DNA from: Clostridiales bacterium
GTDB lineage: Bacteria > Bacillota > Clostridia > Oscillospirales > Oscillospiraceae
NCBI GenBank assembly: GCA_021201475.1
Contig: JAJQEV010000062.1
Coordinates: forward strand, 1-46,969
Direction: 5' to 3'
Length of the DNA: 46,969 nt
Below, piece after piece: positions 27,670-38,955 of this stretch. A program made the translations under genes and the position numbers. The number at the start of each line of letters is the position of its first letter. Positions within the stretch are counted from its first letter, which is position 1. The notes beneath the pieces are model-generated. The model was not told the DNA's origin and ran no database searches. It worked only from the letters and a program-made list of their open reading frames with translations.

Positions 27670-29796
27670 TTACCTTTTGTTCCGTTTGAAATGGAACAAA
27701 GCGGCCCCAGCCAGCACACCGCCCGAAAGAACCAGCACGCCGCACCAGACGGCCAGGTTGGATTGATCGCCGGTGTCCAGCGAAGCGACAGCCGTTGTCC
27801 CGTCCGCCCCCGTTTCATCGGTGCTGTCCTCCGAAGCGGCAGCAGACTGCGCAGCATCGGCTGCGTCGTCTCCCTCCGTTGTGTCCTCGCTCCCGTCCCC
27901 GGCATCCGTGCCCGTTGGGTCAGTGGTGATTGTCGTGGTCAGGTATTGCAGCTGCTGCTCGGCGGAGGCGGCGCTGGTCACATCGCCGCAAACCGCCACC
28001 AGCCGGTAGCAGTACAGGGTGCAGGACGTTACGTCGGCATCCACATAGGACACTGTTCCACTGTAGAAGGTGGCCAGTTCCTGGAATGCGCCTCCGTTGC
28101 TGGCGCGGTAAAGAAGGTAGCGCTCCGCGCCGGGAATCTCCGTCCAGCTGACGAGGATACCCTCCTCGCTGCCTTGCAGTTCGGCCAGCACGGGGGTTGC
28201 CAGCGTGATGGAGAAGTCAGCCGTCAGGCTGCCGGTATAGCCGCCAACGCCGGTGACCAAAACGGTGGCCGTGCCCGGCTGGACATTGTCGCTATAGGTC
28301 AGGGTATAATCCTTCCCCTCTGTCAGCGTATTGTCCCCGTAGGACACAGTGACGGCAGGCGTCTGGGCAGTCCCGTCGCAGACGAACTCGGTCCCCTCCA
28401 GCGCGATGGTGCAGGTGGCCAGGTCAACAGTTTCCACCGTGTCAAGCGCCACAAAGGAAATGTTATAGGCGTCGGCGTACTGCATGGCAGAGGAGCCGCT
28501 GTACCCGTAAACGGTCAGCGCATCACAGCTGTAAAAGACGTTGGCATTCAATGTGATGCTGTTATTGTAAATCGTGATATTCTCAAGTGCCGTACAATTC
28601 TTGAAGGCATAGGCGTAGACGCTGCTGACGCCGGCAGGTAGCACCATGGCGGTCAGCTGGGTGCAGCCGGAAAAGGCACAGTATCCAATGAGGGTCAGGC
28701 TGTCAGGCAAGTCCAATGCGGTCAGGGAGGTGCAGGCTCCAAAGGCATACTCGTTAATGGCAGTCACAGTATCGGGAAGGGTAATGCTGCTCAGGCTGGT
28801 GCAGCCATAGAACAGCCCGGCACTGATAGAGGTCAGGGAGGCAGGCAGCTTAGCCGAAGTCAGGCCGGTGCAGTTTTGAAACACATAACTGCCCAGGTCG
28901 GTGACGCTGTCGGGCAGGGAGATGCTCGTCAGGCCGGTGCAGCCGTGGAAGGCGTGGCTCCCGATGGACACAACGCCGCTCTGCATGGAAACAGAGGTAA
29001 GGCCGGTGCAGTTCAGGAAGGCGCTCTCCCCTATCGTGGTCAGGCTGGCAGGAAGGGTCACAGAGGTCAGGCCAACGCAGTCCTCAAAGGCGGATTCGTC
29101 AATGACGGTGACGCCGTCAGGCACAACGTAACTCCCCTCGTAACCGGCAGGGCAGCAAATCAACTCTGTCAGCGCCGCGTTAAAGAGGACGCCGTCCACG
29201 CTGGCATAGGTGCTGTTCCCTGCCTCCACCCCGATTTCCGTCAGTGCGGTGCAGCCGGAAGTCAGCCACATTCCAATGCTGATCACACTGGCCGGAATGG
29301 TCAGAGAGGTCAGCGACGTGCAGCCATAGAAGGCTTCCCGGCCCAGCTCCGTCAGGGTTTCAGGCAGCGTCACCGAGGTCAATCCGGTGCAGTCAGCAAA
29401 CGCCCACTGCCCAACGGAAGTGATGCCCTCCGACAGGGTGATGGAGGTCAGTTGGGTGCAGTCCGCGAAGGCGCTGTCCCCAATGGCGACCACGGGATAG
29501 CCATCCAGGGACGCCGGAACGGTAAGCGCCCCGCCGCTCCCCTCATACTTGATGATGGTGGCCGCGCCGTCAGACAGGGTATAGGTGTAGCCGCTGCTCG
29601 TCGTGTATGTGGTGGCGCCGCTGTCGTCCGATTCTGTGGAATCGTCCGAGTCCACCGTAAGGTCGTCCTCCTCTGTTGCCTCGGCGGCGGACACAGCTGC
29701 GGTGTCCCCCACCTCGCCCACCGCGAAGGCGGCCGTGGACAGAGCCGCACAGAACGCCAGCGCCGCCAACAGCGCAAGCCCCTTCTTCATTTCCAC
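27670..29796 (-). CDS. BspA-like leucine-rich-repeat surface protein
   Basis: A protein of 708 residues. A signal peptide (ALLAALAFCAALSTAAFA) is followed by a Ser/Asp-rich stretch. A long run of about 23-residue LRR_5 repeats (CTGLTSVTLP and variants) covers roughly residues 95-430. A beta-sandwich segment and an FN3-like segment (ATPVLAELQGSEEGILVSW) follow, then a Thr/Asp/Ala-rich linker. The C-terminus has a hydrophobic helix and a basic tail (FHFKRNKR), with SLDTGD before it, a degenerate sortase-like motif. It is expected on the cell surface, possibly in adhesion. The GTG at 29796 has GGGGG 5 nt upstream; an ATG two codons later is an alternative. Confidence 0.88.
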   Translation of the reverse strand: MEMKKGLALLAALAFCAALSTAAFAVGEVGDTAAVSAAEATEEDDLTVDSDDSTESDDSGATTYTTSSGYTYTLSDGAATIIKYEGSGGALTVPASLDGYPVVAIGDSAFADCTQLTSITLSEGITSVGQWAFADCTGLTSVTLPETLTELGREAFYGCTSLTSLTIPASVISIGMWLTSGCTALTEIGVEAGNSTYASVDGVLFNAALTELICCPAGYEGSYVVPDGVTVIDESAFEDCVGLTSVTLPASLTTIGESAFLNCTGLTSVSMQSGVVSIGSHAFHGCTGLTSISLPDSVTDLGSYVFQNCTGLTSAKLPASLTSISAGLFYGCTSLSSITLPDTVTAINEYAFGACTSLTALDLPDSLTLIGYCAFSGCTQLTAMVLPAGVSSVYAYAFKNCTALENITIYNNSITLNANVFYSCDALTVYGYSGSSAMQYADAYNISFVALDTVETVDLATCTIALEGTEFVCDGTAQTPAVTVSYGDNTLTEGKDYTLTYSDNVQPGTATVLVTGVGGYTGSLTADFSITLATPVLAELQGSEEGILVSWTEIPGAERYLLYRASNGGAFQELATFYSGTVSYVDADVTSCTLYCYRLVAVCGDVTSAASAEQQLQYLTTTITTDPTGTDAGDGSEDTTEGDDAADAAQSAAASEDSTDETGADGTTAVASLDTGDQSNLAVWCGVLVLSGGVLAGAALFHFKRNKR

Positions 29797-29880
29797 AGCA
29801 ACCCCCTTCCCCGACGGAATATCCTCCGGCCGACAAAACGGCAGCCGGCGGAACAGCGTACAGGCATGACATTACTTAAT

Positions 29881-29909
29881 ACTTTACTATGTTTCCCCGG
29901 AAAATGCAA
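29881..29909 (-). promoter_or_regulatory. Possible promoter of the surface-protein gene
   Basis: On the minus strand TTGCAT (29904-29909) and TAAAGT (29881-29886) are separated by 17 bp, about 85 bp before the gene. Moderate match. Confidence 0.4.
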
Positions 29910-30014
29910 TCTTTTTTTCGGCTTTTCCCCAGGGAACCTCCGAAGGAACGGAGCTATGACCTCTCGCTTAAATTTGTTCCGCGCCTTTTTAAAACCATGT
30001 AACCGAAAAACGCA

Positions 30015-30053
30015 GGGAAAACCCCGCCGGAGCCTTGCAGCAGGCCCCGGCGG
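30015..30053 (-). terminator. Intrinsic terminator after the DUF1284 gene
   Basis: A long bulged GC-rich hairpin (outer stem 30024-30030 with 30047-30053) is followed on the minus strand by GGTTTTC. It ends the DUF1284 transcript before the surface-protein gene. Confidence 0.6.
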
Positions 30054-30068
30054 AGCTGTCCTTGCTTA

Positions 30069-30527
30069 TCATTCTTCCAATTCCGTCCATCGGCCCGGCC
30101 CGCCGCACAGCTCGTTCCACTGGCAGCCGCCGCAGATCGCCGCTCGTCCGCCGGGCGCTAAAATCCGGCTCTGTACGGCGGCGGCAAACGTCAGGAAGGG
30201 CAGCACATCCCCCTCGCGCAGACCGCAGCGCTCCAGCACCGCCCGGTCATAGCGGGAGGCACTCCCCGTCCCGGCGCATTCGCTCCCCCGCCGGTTGGGG
30301 CAGGCGGCGCACATCACATCCGCCGCCACCGTCAGCCGCACAACGGGGTTCTCCTCGGTCAGCCGGAGCAGCAACGCATCCGCCGCCTGGGTAAAGGCCG
30401 GACTGTAGCCCTTGCCCTGATAGTAGGCCAGGCACATCCCATGATGGGGCCTCAGCGGTATGCCTGCGCCGGTGGTTTCTAGTTGATTTAGGCTGCCGCC
30501 AGCAGCTACGCCTGTTTCCTTCATCAT
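30069..30527 (-). CDS. DUF1284-type iron-sulfur/cysteine-rich protein
   Basis: A protein of 152 residues. It has the DUF1284 pattern: LRPHHGMCLAYYQGKGYSP at about 25-43, then a cysteine pair MCAACPN with a further C in GSECAG, and a final ICGGCQWNELC set. Six or more cysteines suggest a metal or iron-sulfur centre. No biochemical role is known for the family. The ATG pair at 30527 follows GGGGAGG. A consensus promoter precedes it, and a hairpin terminator follows, so it is a single-gene unit. Confidence 0.8.
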   Translation of the reverse strand: MMKETGVAAGGSLNQLETTGAGIPLRPHHGMCLAYYQGKGYSPAFTQAADALLLRLTEENPVVRLTVAADVMCAACPNRRGSECAGTGSASRYDRAVLERCGLREGDVLPFLTFAAAVQSRILAPGGRAAICGGCQWNELCGGPGRWTELEE

Positions 30528-30570
30528 AGATGACGCCTCCCCTACCCGAGTTCTTCACGTTTTCTTCGTG

Positions 30571-30599
30571 ATGATAGCACACGTCCAGTGGATTGTCAA
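30571..30599 (-). promoter_or_regulatory. Sigma-A promoter of the DUF1284 gene
   Basis: On the minus strand TTGACA (30594-30599) and TATCAT (30571-30576) are separated by 17 bp, about 45 bp before the start. Strong match. Confidence 0.8.
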
Positions 30600-30895
30600 C
30601 ACTACGGTTTCTTGGTGGTGTTGGCTCGTAAATGGGTCGTTCTGGCTAAATTTAGTCCCGCCGAGCCATATAACACAGGACTTGTTGAACGCTGGATTTG
30701 GCTCACCAGCCCAAATCATGACCAGCATCCTCAAAATTCTTAACGCGGCGCCTGACCTCTGCTGACAGCTGGTGACTTGCCTCGCTGATACCCGGTGCCA
30801 TCTATCCAAGCAGCCCGAGCCTCGGTTCAGGCTGCTGCGCGTGTTCCGGCAGGGTGCAATTTATGTCAAATTATCAACCAATTATGCAAAAACGC

Positions 30896-30924
30896 TTGTC
30901 AAATTTTCTGTGCTTTGCTACAAT
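30896..30924 (+). promoter_or_regulatory. Sigma-A promoter of the beta-galactosidase gene
   Basis: TTGTCA (30896-30901) and TACAAT (30919-30924) are separated by 17 bp, about 38 bp before the start. No palindromic operator was found here. The sequence from 30600 to 30895 holds no gene I can support. Confidence 0.65.
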
Positions 30925-30926
30925 AA

Positions 30927-33905
<2,979 letters not shown>

Positions 33906-34070
33906 GAGAGGCTTCCCTGGCCGGTTTCGCCCGTACTCCCATGTGTTTCAGTTTCACGGCGTTGCGTTTTTCCTCCGACGCGACACGTAGGAGCGAAGCA
34001 CCCGCTGCATCACTGCCGGTATCCCGTGCCGGTCTAACCGCCGTCTGGTTTGACGGTTATCGCAAAACAG

Positions 34071-34106
34071 CCCCCTCTGCATGGAACGTGTTCCATGCAG
34101 AGGGGG
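34071..34106. terminator. Hairpin terminator between the beta-galactosidase and aqpZ
   Basis: A perfect 16-bp stem (34071-34086 with 34091-34106) with a 4-nt loop lies between the two convergent genes. The minus-strand tail is TGTTTTG, the plus-strand tail GCATTTG. Probably bidirectional. Confidence 0.7.
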
Positions 34107-34145
34107 CATTTGCCGCAAGGAAGCTGACAGGGTGCCAGCCCAGCA

Positions 34146-34823
34146 TTAAGCCTCTTCCTTGTCCAGCGCAGAGTACACAACCGCCGCAAGGGCGCCGCCG
34201 ACGAGCGGCCCGACAATGAAAATCCAAACCTGAGCGAGCGCATCGCCACCGGCGAACAGGGCGGGCATCAGGCTCCGGGCCGGGTTGACGGAGGTGCCGG
34301 TCAGCGCGATGCCAAGGATATGTACCAGGGTCAGCGTCAGGCCAATAACCAGGCCGGAAACCGCGGTATTCTCAACCTTGCTGGTGACGCCGATGATTGC
34401 CAGGACGAACACAAAGGTCAGGATAATCTCCACCAACAGCGCGGAGCCGACTGTACCCTGTTCCCATCCGGCCTGGATCTGGTTTGCGCCAAACCCGCAG
34501 TCGAACCCGAACACGATGCCAAGGATCACGCAGCCAAGGGCAGCCCCGACCAGCTGGGCGATCACATAGCCCACAAAGTCTTTTCCGGAGAGCTGCTTGC
34601 GAATCAGCATTGCGATGGAGACCGCCGGGTTCACATGACAGCCGGAGATATTGCCGATGCTGTACGCCATAGCGACGATGACCAGCCCAAAGGCCAGCGC
34701 CGTCAACAGATAGCCGCTGCCGGAGGCGCTGTCGCAGCCAACCGCGACAGCCGTGCCACAGCCAAACGTCACCAGCACACAGGTTCCGATGGCTTCCGCG
34801 ATGTACTTTTTGATGCTACTCAT
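34146..34823 (-). CDS. aqpZ: Aquaporin, AqpZ type
   Basis: A protein of 225 residues with six membrane helices and the two NPA boxes, as NPAVS (GCHVNPAVS) and NPARS (GTSVNPARS). The segment before the second box (GLTLTLVHILGIALTGTSVNPARS) aligns with E. coli AqpZ, including the selectivity-filter histidine, threonine and arginine positions, so it should conduct water and not glycerol. The ATG at 34823 follows AAAGGAG by 10 nt. Its promoter lies at 34872-34900. Confidence 0.92.
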   Translation of the reverse strand: MSSIKKYIAEAIGTCVLVTFGCGTAVAVGCDSASGSGYLLTALAFGLVIVAMAYSIGNISGCHVNPAVSIAMLIRKQLSGKDFVGYVIAQLVGAALGCVILGIVFGFDCGFGANQIQAGWEQGTVGSALLVEIILTFVFVLAIIGVTSKVENTAVSGLVIGLTLTLVHILGIALTGTSVNPARSLMPALFAGGDALAQVWIFIVGPLVGGALAAVVYSALDKEEA

Positions 34824-34871
34824 TATAGGACAACTCCTTTTTTTGCAGCGGTTCCGCTGCTGACTGAGGAC

Positions 34872-34900
34872 AGTATAGCACATCTCGTAGGAAAAGGCAA
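34872..34900 (-). promoter_or_regulatory. Sigma-A promoter of aqpZ
   Basis: On the minus strand TTGCCT (34895-34900) and TATACT (34872-34877) are separated by 17 bp, about 50 bp before the start codon. Confidence 0.65.
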
Positions 34901-34911
34901 GACAGGCTATC

Positions 34912-34935
34912 AGGCAGCGCCCTGGGGCGCTGCCT
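34912..34935. terminator. Inverted repeat past the lacI-type gene
   Basis: A 9-bp GC-rich stem (34912-34920 with 34927-34935) between the end of the LacI-type gene and the aqpZ promoter. No T tract on the minus strand, so termination of the regulator gene is only suggested. Confidence 0.4.
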
Positions 34936-34955
34936 TTATGCCGTTGCAGGGCGGG

Positions 34956-35948
34956 TCAAATCCGGGTGCAGCTCTCCCGCTGAATGATTTTGCAGGGAAA
35001 CTCGATGCGTACCGTCTCCTGATGCCCCCGGCGGATGCGATCCAGCAATGTCTGCACCGCCATGTGCGCCATCTCCTGCCGGGGGATGTGAACGGTGGTC
35101 AGCGCAGGCTCCCGATCCCACAGCCCGTCGATGTCATCGATGGAAATCACCGAGATTGAGCGGCCAATGCGCCGCTTTTGTTCGTTCAGCGTTTGGAGAA
35201 CGCTGACTGCGGTAATATCGTTGGCGCAGAATACGGCGGAGAATCCGTCCTCCCCTTCCAGGAGCTCCAGAATAGCCCGGCAGCCCTGGGTATAGGTCTG
35301 GTCGGTGGATTTGATCAGATTATAATTGATGGGGATGTCATGCTGAATCAATGCGTTGCTATAGCCTACATACCGGCTTTCAAAGGAGCAGTCCCCGATG
35401 TAGGCGATGCTGCGGTGGCCCAGCCCGATCAGATGCTCCATCGCCAGCTCCGCCGCCTTCTTGCCGTCGCAGACCACCTCGTCCACCTTAAAATCCATGG
35501 TGTTGCGCCAGATGCCCACAATATTTCCGGTCCGGCTTTGAAGGCGTTCCAGGAGGGATTGGGCGCAGCGGCCCAGGACAATCACCCCGTCGGAATCGGC
35601 TGCCTCCAGGTCTGCTTCAGCGTAGACAACGTGTTGCAGCAGCGCCCCCTGGGCATACAGCTCTGTCCTCAGACAGTGCAGCAAATCCTCAAAAAACGGG
35701 TCCGATTCGACATCCTGAACCCGCGCCATCAGCACAGAGACCCGCAGGGTTGTTCCTGTAGGATTTTCGATGCCGCCGCCCCGCAGTGCGCGGGCGGCCT
35801 CATTGGGACGGTATCCAAGCTCGTGGGCCGCCGCCCAGATGCGCTCCTGCAGCTCCTTCGAGGCGCATTTGGGCGAGGTATTGTTGAGTACACGGGATAC
35901 GGTGGAGACGGATGTCCCCACCCTGTCGGCAATTTCTTTCAGCGGCAT
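34956..35948 (-). CDS. LacI-family transcriptional regulator
   Basis: A protein of 330 residues. The N-terminal helix-turn-helix is LKEIADRVGTSVSTVSRVLNN (residues 3-23), followed by the hinge helix ELGYRPNEAARALR. The remaining 270 residues are a periplasmic-binding-protein-like sensor domain, with VISIDDIDGLWDREPALTTVHIPRQEMAHMAV near the end as in LacI/GalR proteins. The ligand is unknown; the family usually binds sugars or nucleosides. It faces the sulfate transporter operon across a 221-bp region holding two palindromes of LacI type, so it probably controls that operon and itself. Confidence 0.93.
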   Translation of the reverse strand: MPLKEIADRVGTSVSTVSRVLNNTSPKCASKELQERIWAAAHELGYRPNEAARALRGGGIENPTGTTLRVSVLMARVQDVESDPFFEDLLHCLRTELYAQGALLQHVVYAEADLEAADSDGVIVLGRCAQSLLERLQSRTGNIVGIWRNTMDFKVDEVVCDGKKAAELAMEHLIGLGHRSIAYIGDCSFESRYVGYSNALIQHDIPINYNLIKSTDQTYTQGCRAILELLEGEDGFSAVFCANDITAVSVLQTLNEQKRRIGRSISVISIDDIDGLWDREPALTTVHIPRQEMAHMAVQTLLDRIRRGHQETVRIEFPCKIIQRESCTRI

Positions 35949-35981
35949 GGTGCGTTCCCCCTTTTCCGTTCATCTGAACCC

Positions 35982-36010
35982 ATTGTAGCGGATGGGGGCG
36001 CAGATTGCAA
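35982..36010 (-). promoter_or_regulatory. Sigma-A promoter of the LacI-type gene
   Basis: On the minus strand TTGCAA (36005-36010) and TACAAT (35982-35987) are separated by 17 bp, about 35 bp before the start. The palindrome at 36020-36031 lies just upstream of its -35. Confidence 0.65.
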
Positions 36011-36019
36011 GCTTTTTAT

Positions 36020-36031
36020 GCAAACGTTTGC
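36020..36031. promoter_or_regulatory. LacI-type operator O1 (palindrome)
   Basis: The perfect 12-bp palindrome GCAAACGTTTGC stands between the divergent promoters, 11 bp before the sbp -35 and 9 bp before the regulator's -35. The central CG is typical of LacI-family operators. The surrounding TGCAAACGTTTGCG also resembles a CcpA catabolite site. Confidence 0.72.
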
Positions 36032-36042
36032 GCAATTTTGGA

Positions 36043-36071
36043 TTGACAATCGGGTGTTTACGGTGTAGATT
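36043..36071 (+). promoter_or_regulatory. Sigma-A promoter of the sbp-cysTWA operon
   Basis: TTGACA (36043-36048) and TAGATT (36066-36071) are separated by 17 bp; transcription would start near 36078. Confidence 0.7.
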
Positions 36072-36141
36072 GTTGGTTACAAGCAGGTCAAACTCTGAAA
36101 AATTAGACCGTTTTGGAAAAATCAATCACATATCCGTAACG

Positions 36142-36151
36142 CAAACGTTTG
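36142..36151. promoter_or_regulatory. LacI-type operator O2
   Basis: The palindrome CAAACGTTTG repeats the core of O1 and lies about 60-75 bp downstream of the expected start, just before the sbp ribosome binding site. The two centres are 121 bp apart, allowing DNA looping. Confidence 0.68.
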
Positions 36152-36169
36152 GCCGAAAAGGAGTATACC

Positions 36170-37228
36170 ATGAACTGCAATCTGCTGAAATCCAAAAAAC
36201 AGATAAAAACGGCCGCTCTGGGCCTGTGCGTATGCCTGCTGGCCGGGGCGTTGACCGGCTGCGGAGCGTCCTCCGGCGAGACCTCGGAGGAGGGCAGCGA
36301 GGTGATCGAACTGCTGAACGTGTCCTATGACCCCACCCGGGAGTTCTACGCGGCGTATAACGAGCTGTTTACCGCCTACTATGAGGAGACCTATGGTGTG
36401 ACGGTGGAGGTTACCCAATCCCACGGCGGTTCCGGCTCCCAGGCCCGCTCCGTCATCGAGGGCAACGAGGCCGATGTGGTGACCCTGGCGCTGGCCCATG
36501 ACATCACCCTGATTGAGGACGAGGGCATGATCGACGAAGGCTGGATAGACGAGTTTGAGAATAACAGCTCACCCTACACCTCCACCATCGTCTTCCTGGT
36601 GCGCGCCGGAAACGAGAAAAATATCCAGGACTGGGACGATCTGTTGCAGGAGGACGTGGACATCATCACCCCTGACCCGAAGTCCTCCGGCGGGGCCTGC
36701 TGGAACTTCCTGGCCGCCTGGTATTACGCCCAGCAGCAGTATGGCGACGACGAGAGCCAAATCAAGGAATTCATGCACTCACTCTACGCCAATGTGCTGG
36801 TCATGGACTCCGGCGCAAGAGGCGCCACCACCACCTTTGTGGAGAACGGCCAGGGGGATGTACTGATTGCCTGGGAGAATGAGGCGCTCCAGACGATGGA
36901 AGACTATCCTGACGAGTACGAAATCATCACCCCCAGCGTCAGCATCCTGGCCGAGCCCTCCGTGGCTATTGTGGATGAGAACGTAGCCGACCATGGCACG
37001 GCGGAGGTGGCAGAGGAGTATCTGGAGTACCTCTACACCGACGAAGCCCAGCGCCTTATCGGAGAGTATTACTACCGTCCCACCAATGAGGAGATTTTGA
37101 ACGAGTTCTCCGATGTCTTTGACCTGGACGTGGAGCTGTGCACCATCGACGACTTCGGCGGCTGGGATGCGGCGTATGAGAAGTTCTTCCAGGACGACGC
37201 CATCTTCGATGAGATTTATAACAGCTGA
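36170..37228 (+). CDS. sbp: Sulfate ABC transporter substrate-binding lipoprotein
   Basis: A protein of 352 residues. The signal segment GLCVCLLAGALTGCG ends in a lipobox with the modified cysteine at about residue 31. It is a solute-binding protein of the sulfate/thiosulfate type; LLNVSYDPTREFYAAYNELF, THGGSGSQARSVIEG-like (QSHGGSGSQARSVI) and NPDPKSSGGACWNFLAA-like stretches are characteristic. The ATG at 36170 follows AAAAGGAG; an upstream in-frame TTG is not supported. It delivers sulfate to CysTW. Its stop codon overlaps the cysT start. Promoter and operators lie upstream. Confidence 0.95.
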   Translation: MNCNLLKSKKQIKTAALGLCVCLLAGALTGCGASSGETSEEGSEVIELLNVSYDPTREFYAAYNELFTAYYEETYGVTVEVTQSHGGSGSQARSVIEGNEADVVTLALAHDITLIEDEGMIDEGWIDEFENNSSPYTSTIVFLVRAGNEKNIQDWDDLLQEDVDIITPDPKSSGGACWNFLAAWYYAQQQYGDDESQIKEFMHSLYANVLVMDSGARGATTTFVENGQGDVLIAWENEALQTMEDYPDEYEIITPSVSILAEPSVAIVDENVADHGTAEVAEEYLEYLYTDEAQRLIGEYYYRPTNEEILNEFSDVFDLDVELCTIDDFGGWDAAYEKFFQDDAIFDEIYNS

Positions 37229-38076
37229 TGGAGCGCAAAATGAAGAAAAAGAAACGGAACAGGGTCATTCCGGGCTTTGGCCTGACGATGGGGATTACAG
37301 TCACCATGCTGTCCCTGCTGATTTTGCTGCCGCTGGCCTCGGTGCTGATTCGTTCCTTTGAGCTGACCCCGGCGGAGTTCTGGGAGACGATCACCCGAAG
37401 CAACGTGGTGGGGGCCTTCCAGACCAGCATCCTGTGCGCCCTGCTGGCGGCGGCCATCAACTGTGTGTTTGGGCTGATTCTGGCCTGGATTCTGGTACGC
37501 TACGACTTCCCCGGCAAGCGGCTCATCGACGGCATGATTGAGCTGCCCTTCGCCCTGCCCACTGCCGTGGCGGGCATTACGCTGGCCAAAATGTACTCCG
37601 ACCAGGGGGTGCTGGGGCAGGCGCTGAACCGCATCGGCATTCAGGGCTCCTACAGCCGGGTAGGGCTGGTCATCGCCCTGGTGTTCGTGGGGATTCCCTT
37701 CGTGGTACGCTCCATTCAGCCGGTGCTGCGGAAACTGCCCCCCTCCTGCGAGGAGGCGGCGCTGACGCTGGGGGCGTCGAAGGGGTTCACCTTCCGCCAC
37801 GTCATCCTGCCGGAGCTGACTCCGGCGCTGCTGACCGGCTTCGGTCTGGCGCTGGCGCGGGGCATTGGCGAGTACGGCAGCGTCATCTACATCTCCGGCA
37901 ACAGCGCAAAAAACGGCACCCAGGTAGTCTCCTACGTTATTATGCAGAAGCTGAATTCTGGCAGCGCTGATTATGTCGGCGCCGCCGCCATCGCATTGGT
38001 GCTTTTGGCGATTTCCTTTCTGTTGATGCTCCTTCTGAATATGGTGCAGTGGTTTGCTGCCAGACGAACCCAGTGA
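37228..38076 (+). CDS. cysT: Sulfate ABC transporter permease CysT
   Basis: A protein of 282 residues with six membrane helices and a very basic N-terminus (RKMKKKKRNR). The EAA loop is CEEAALTLGASKGFTFRHVILPEL around residue 175-198. ELPFALPTAVAGITLAKMY is the CysT signature. It forms the inner-membrane channel with CysW. The ATG overlaps the sbp stop by 1 bp (TGATG). CysW follows 15 bp later. Confidence 0.95.
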   Translation: MERKMKKKKRNRVIPGFGLTMGITVTMLSLLILLPLASVLIRSFELTPAEFWETITRSNVVGAFQTSILCALLAAAINCVFGLILAWILVRYDFPGKRLIDGMIELPFALPTAVAGITLAKMYSDQGVLGQALNRIGIQGSYSRVGLVIALVFVGIPFVVRSIQPVLRKLPPSCEEAALTLGASKGFTFRHVILPELTPALLTGFGLALARGIGEYGSVIYISGNSAKNGTQVVSYVIMQKLNSGSADYVGAAAIALVLLAISFLLMLLLNMVQWFAARRTQ

Positions 38077-38091
38077 AAGGGGGGGTGCGCT

Positions 38092-38952
38092 GTGAAACGA
38101 ACGAAAAAAAGCCGTCTATCTGCGGGGCAGATTGCGCTGACCGTTACAGGAGTGCTGTTCTTTGCGGTGATGCTGGTCTGGCCGCTGGCAGAGGTACTCT
38201 ATCGGTCGCTGAAGGACGGCTGGGCGCTGTATTGGAGCGCCGTCACAGCGGAGAACACGCTCTCCGCCCTCCGGGTTACGCTGCTGGCGGCGGTCATCGC
38301 CCTGCTGGTGGACACGTTCTTCGCCCTGGCGGCCTCCTGGCTTCTGACCAAGTTTGACTTTCGGGGCAAGAGCCTGCTGACGACGCTGATCGACATTCCG
38401 TTCTCCATCTCTCCGGTCATAGCCGGCCTGTCCTTCATCATGATGTTCGGCCGCAACGGCCTGGCAACCCCTGTGGTAAACTGGTTCAACGACACCTTCG
38501 GCGTAGACATCGCCCTGGTGTTTTCCATCCCTGGCGTGGTGCTAGCCACCATCTTCGTGACCTTCCCCTATGTGCTGCGGGAGCTGCTGCCGGCGATGAA
38601 CCTGCAGGGCCGCGCCGAGGAGGAAGCCGCCGCACAACTGGGGGCGGGCGGCCTTGCCATCTTCCGCAGGGTCACGTTGCCGCATATCAAGTGGTCCCTC
38701 ATCTACGGGATGGTGCTGTGCGCGGCGCGTGCGTTTGGGGAGTTTGGCGCGGTCTATGCGGTCTCCAAGGCACGGGGCGAAACCTTTACGCTCCCCCTGG
38801 AGGTGGACGCTCTCTATATGTCCGGCGGCGCAGAGGCCATTACCCAGGCCTTCGCGGTCTCCTCCATCCTGGTGCTGATGGCGCTGGTCATGCTGATTTT
38901 GAAGAACATCGCCGAATGGCGGGCCAGAAAATCCAGTGAGCAGGAGGAATAA
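38092..38952 (+). CDS. cysW: Sulfate ABC transporter permease CysW
   Basis: A protein of 286 residues with about six membrane helices, starting at GTG (MKRTKKSRLSAGQ) after AAAGGGGG. The coupling loop AEEEAAAQLGAGGLAIFRRVTLPHIKW and the segment DIPFSISPVIAGLSFIMMFGRNG are typical CysW. GEFGAVYAVSKARGETFTLPLEVD is the characteristic C-terminal region. CysA begins 3 bp later. Confidence 0.95.
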   Translation: MKRTKKSRLSAGQIALTVTGVLFFAVMLVWPLAEVLYRSLKDGWALYWSAVTAENTLSALRVTLLAAVIALLVDTFFALAASWLLTKFDFRGKSLLTTLIDIPFSISPVIAGLSFIMMFGRNGLATPVVNWFNDTFGVDIALVFSIPGVVLATIFVTFPYVLRELLPAMNLQGRAEEEAAAQLGAGGLAIFRRVTLPHIKWSLIYGMVLCAARAFGEFGAVYAVSKARGETFTLPLEVDALYMSGGAEAITQAFAVSSILVLMALVMLILKNIAEWRARKSSEQEE

Positions 38953-38955
38953 AAA

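Noticed and set aside
29933-29944. A further MITE-like end (GGAACCTCCGAA) beside the surface-protein gene.
   Set aside because: One mismatch to the repeat end, no partner end within several hundred bases and no duplication; likely chance or a remnant too weak to claim.
30600-30895. A gene or operator upstream of the beta-galactosidase.
   Set aside because: Only short frames and no palindrome resembling the CAAACGTTTG operator; the nearby GCAAAAACGC stretch does not fit it.
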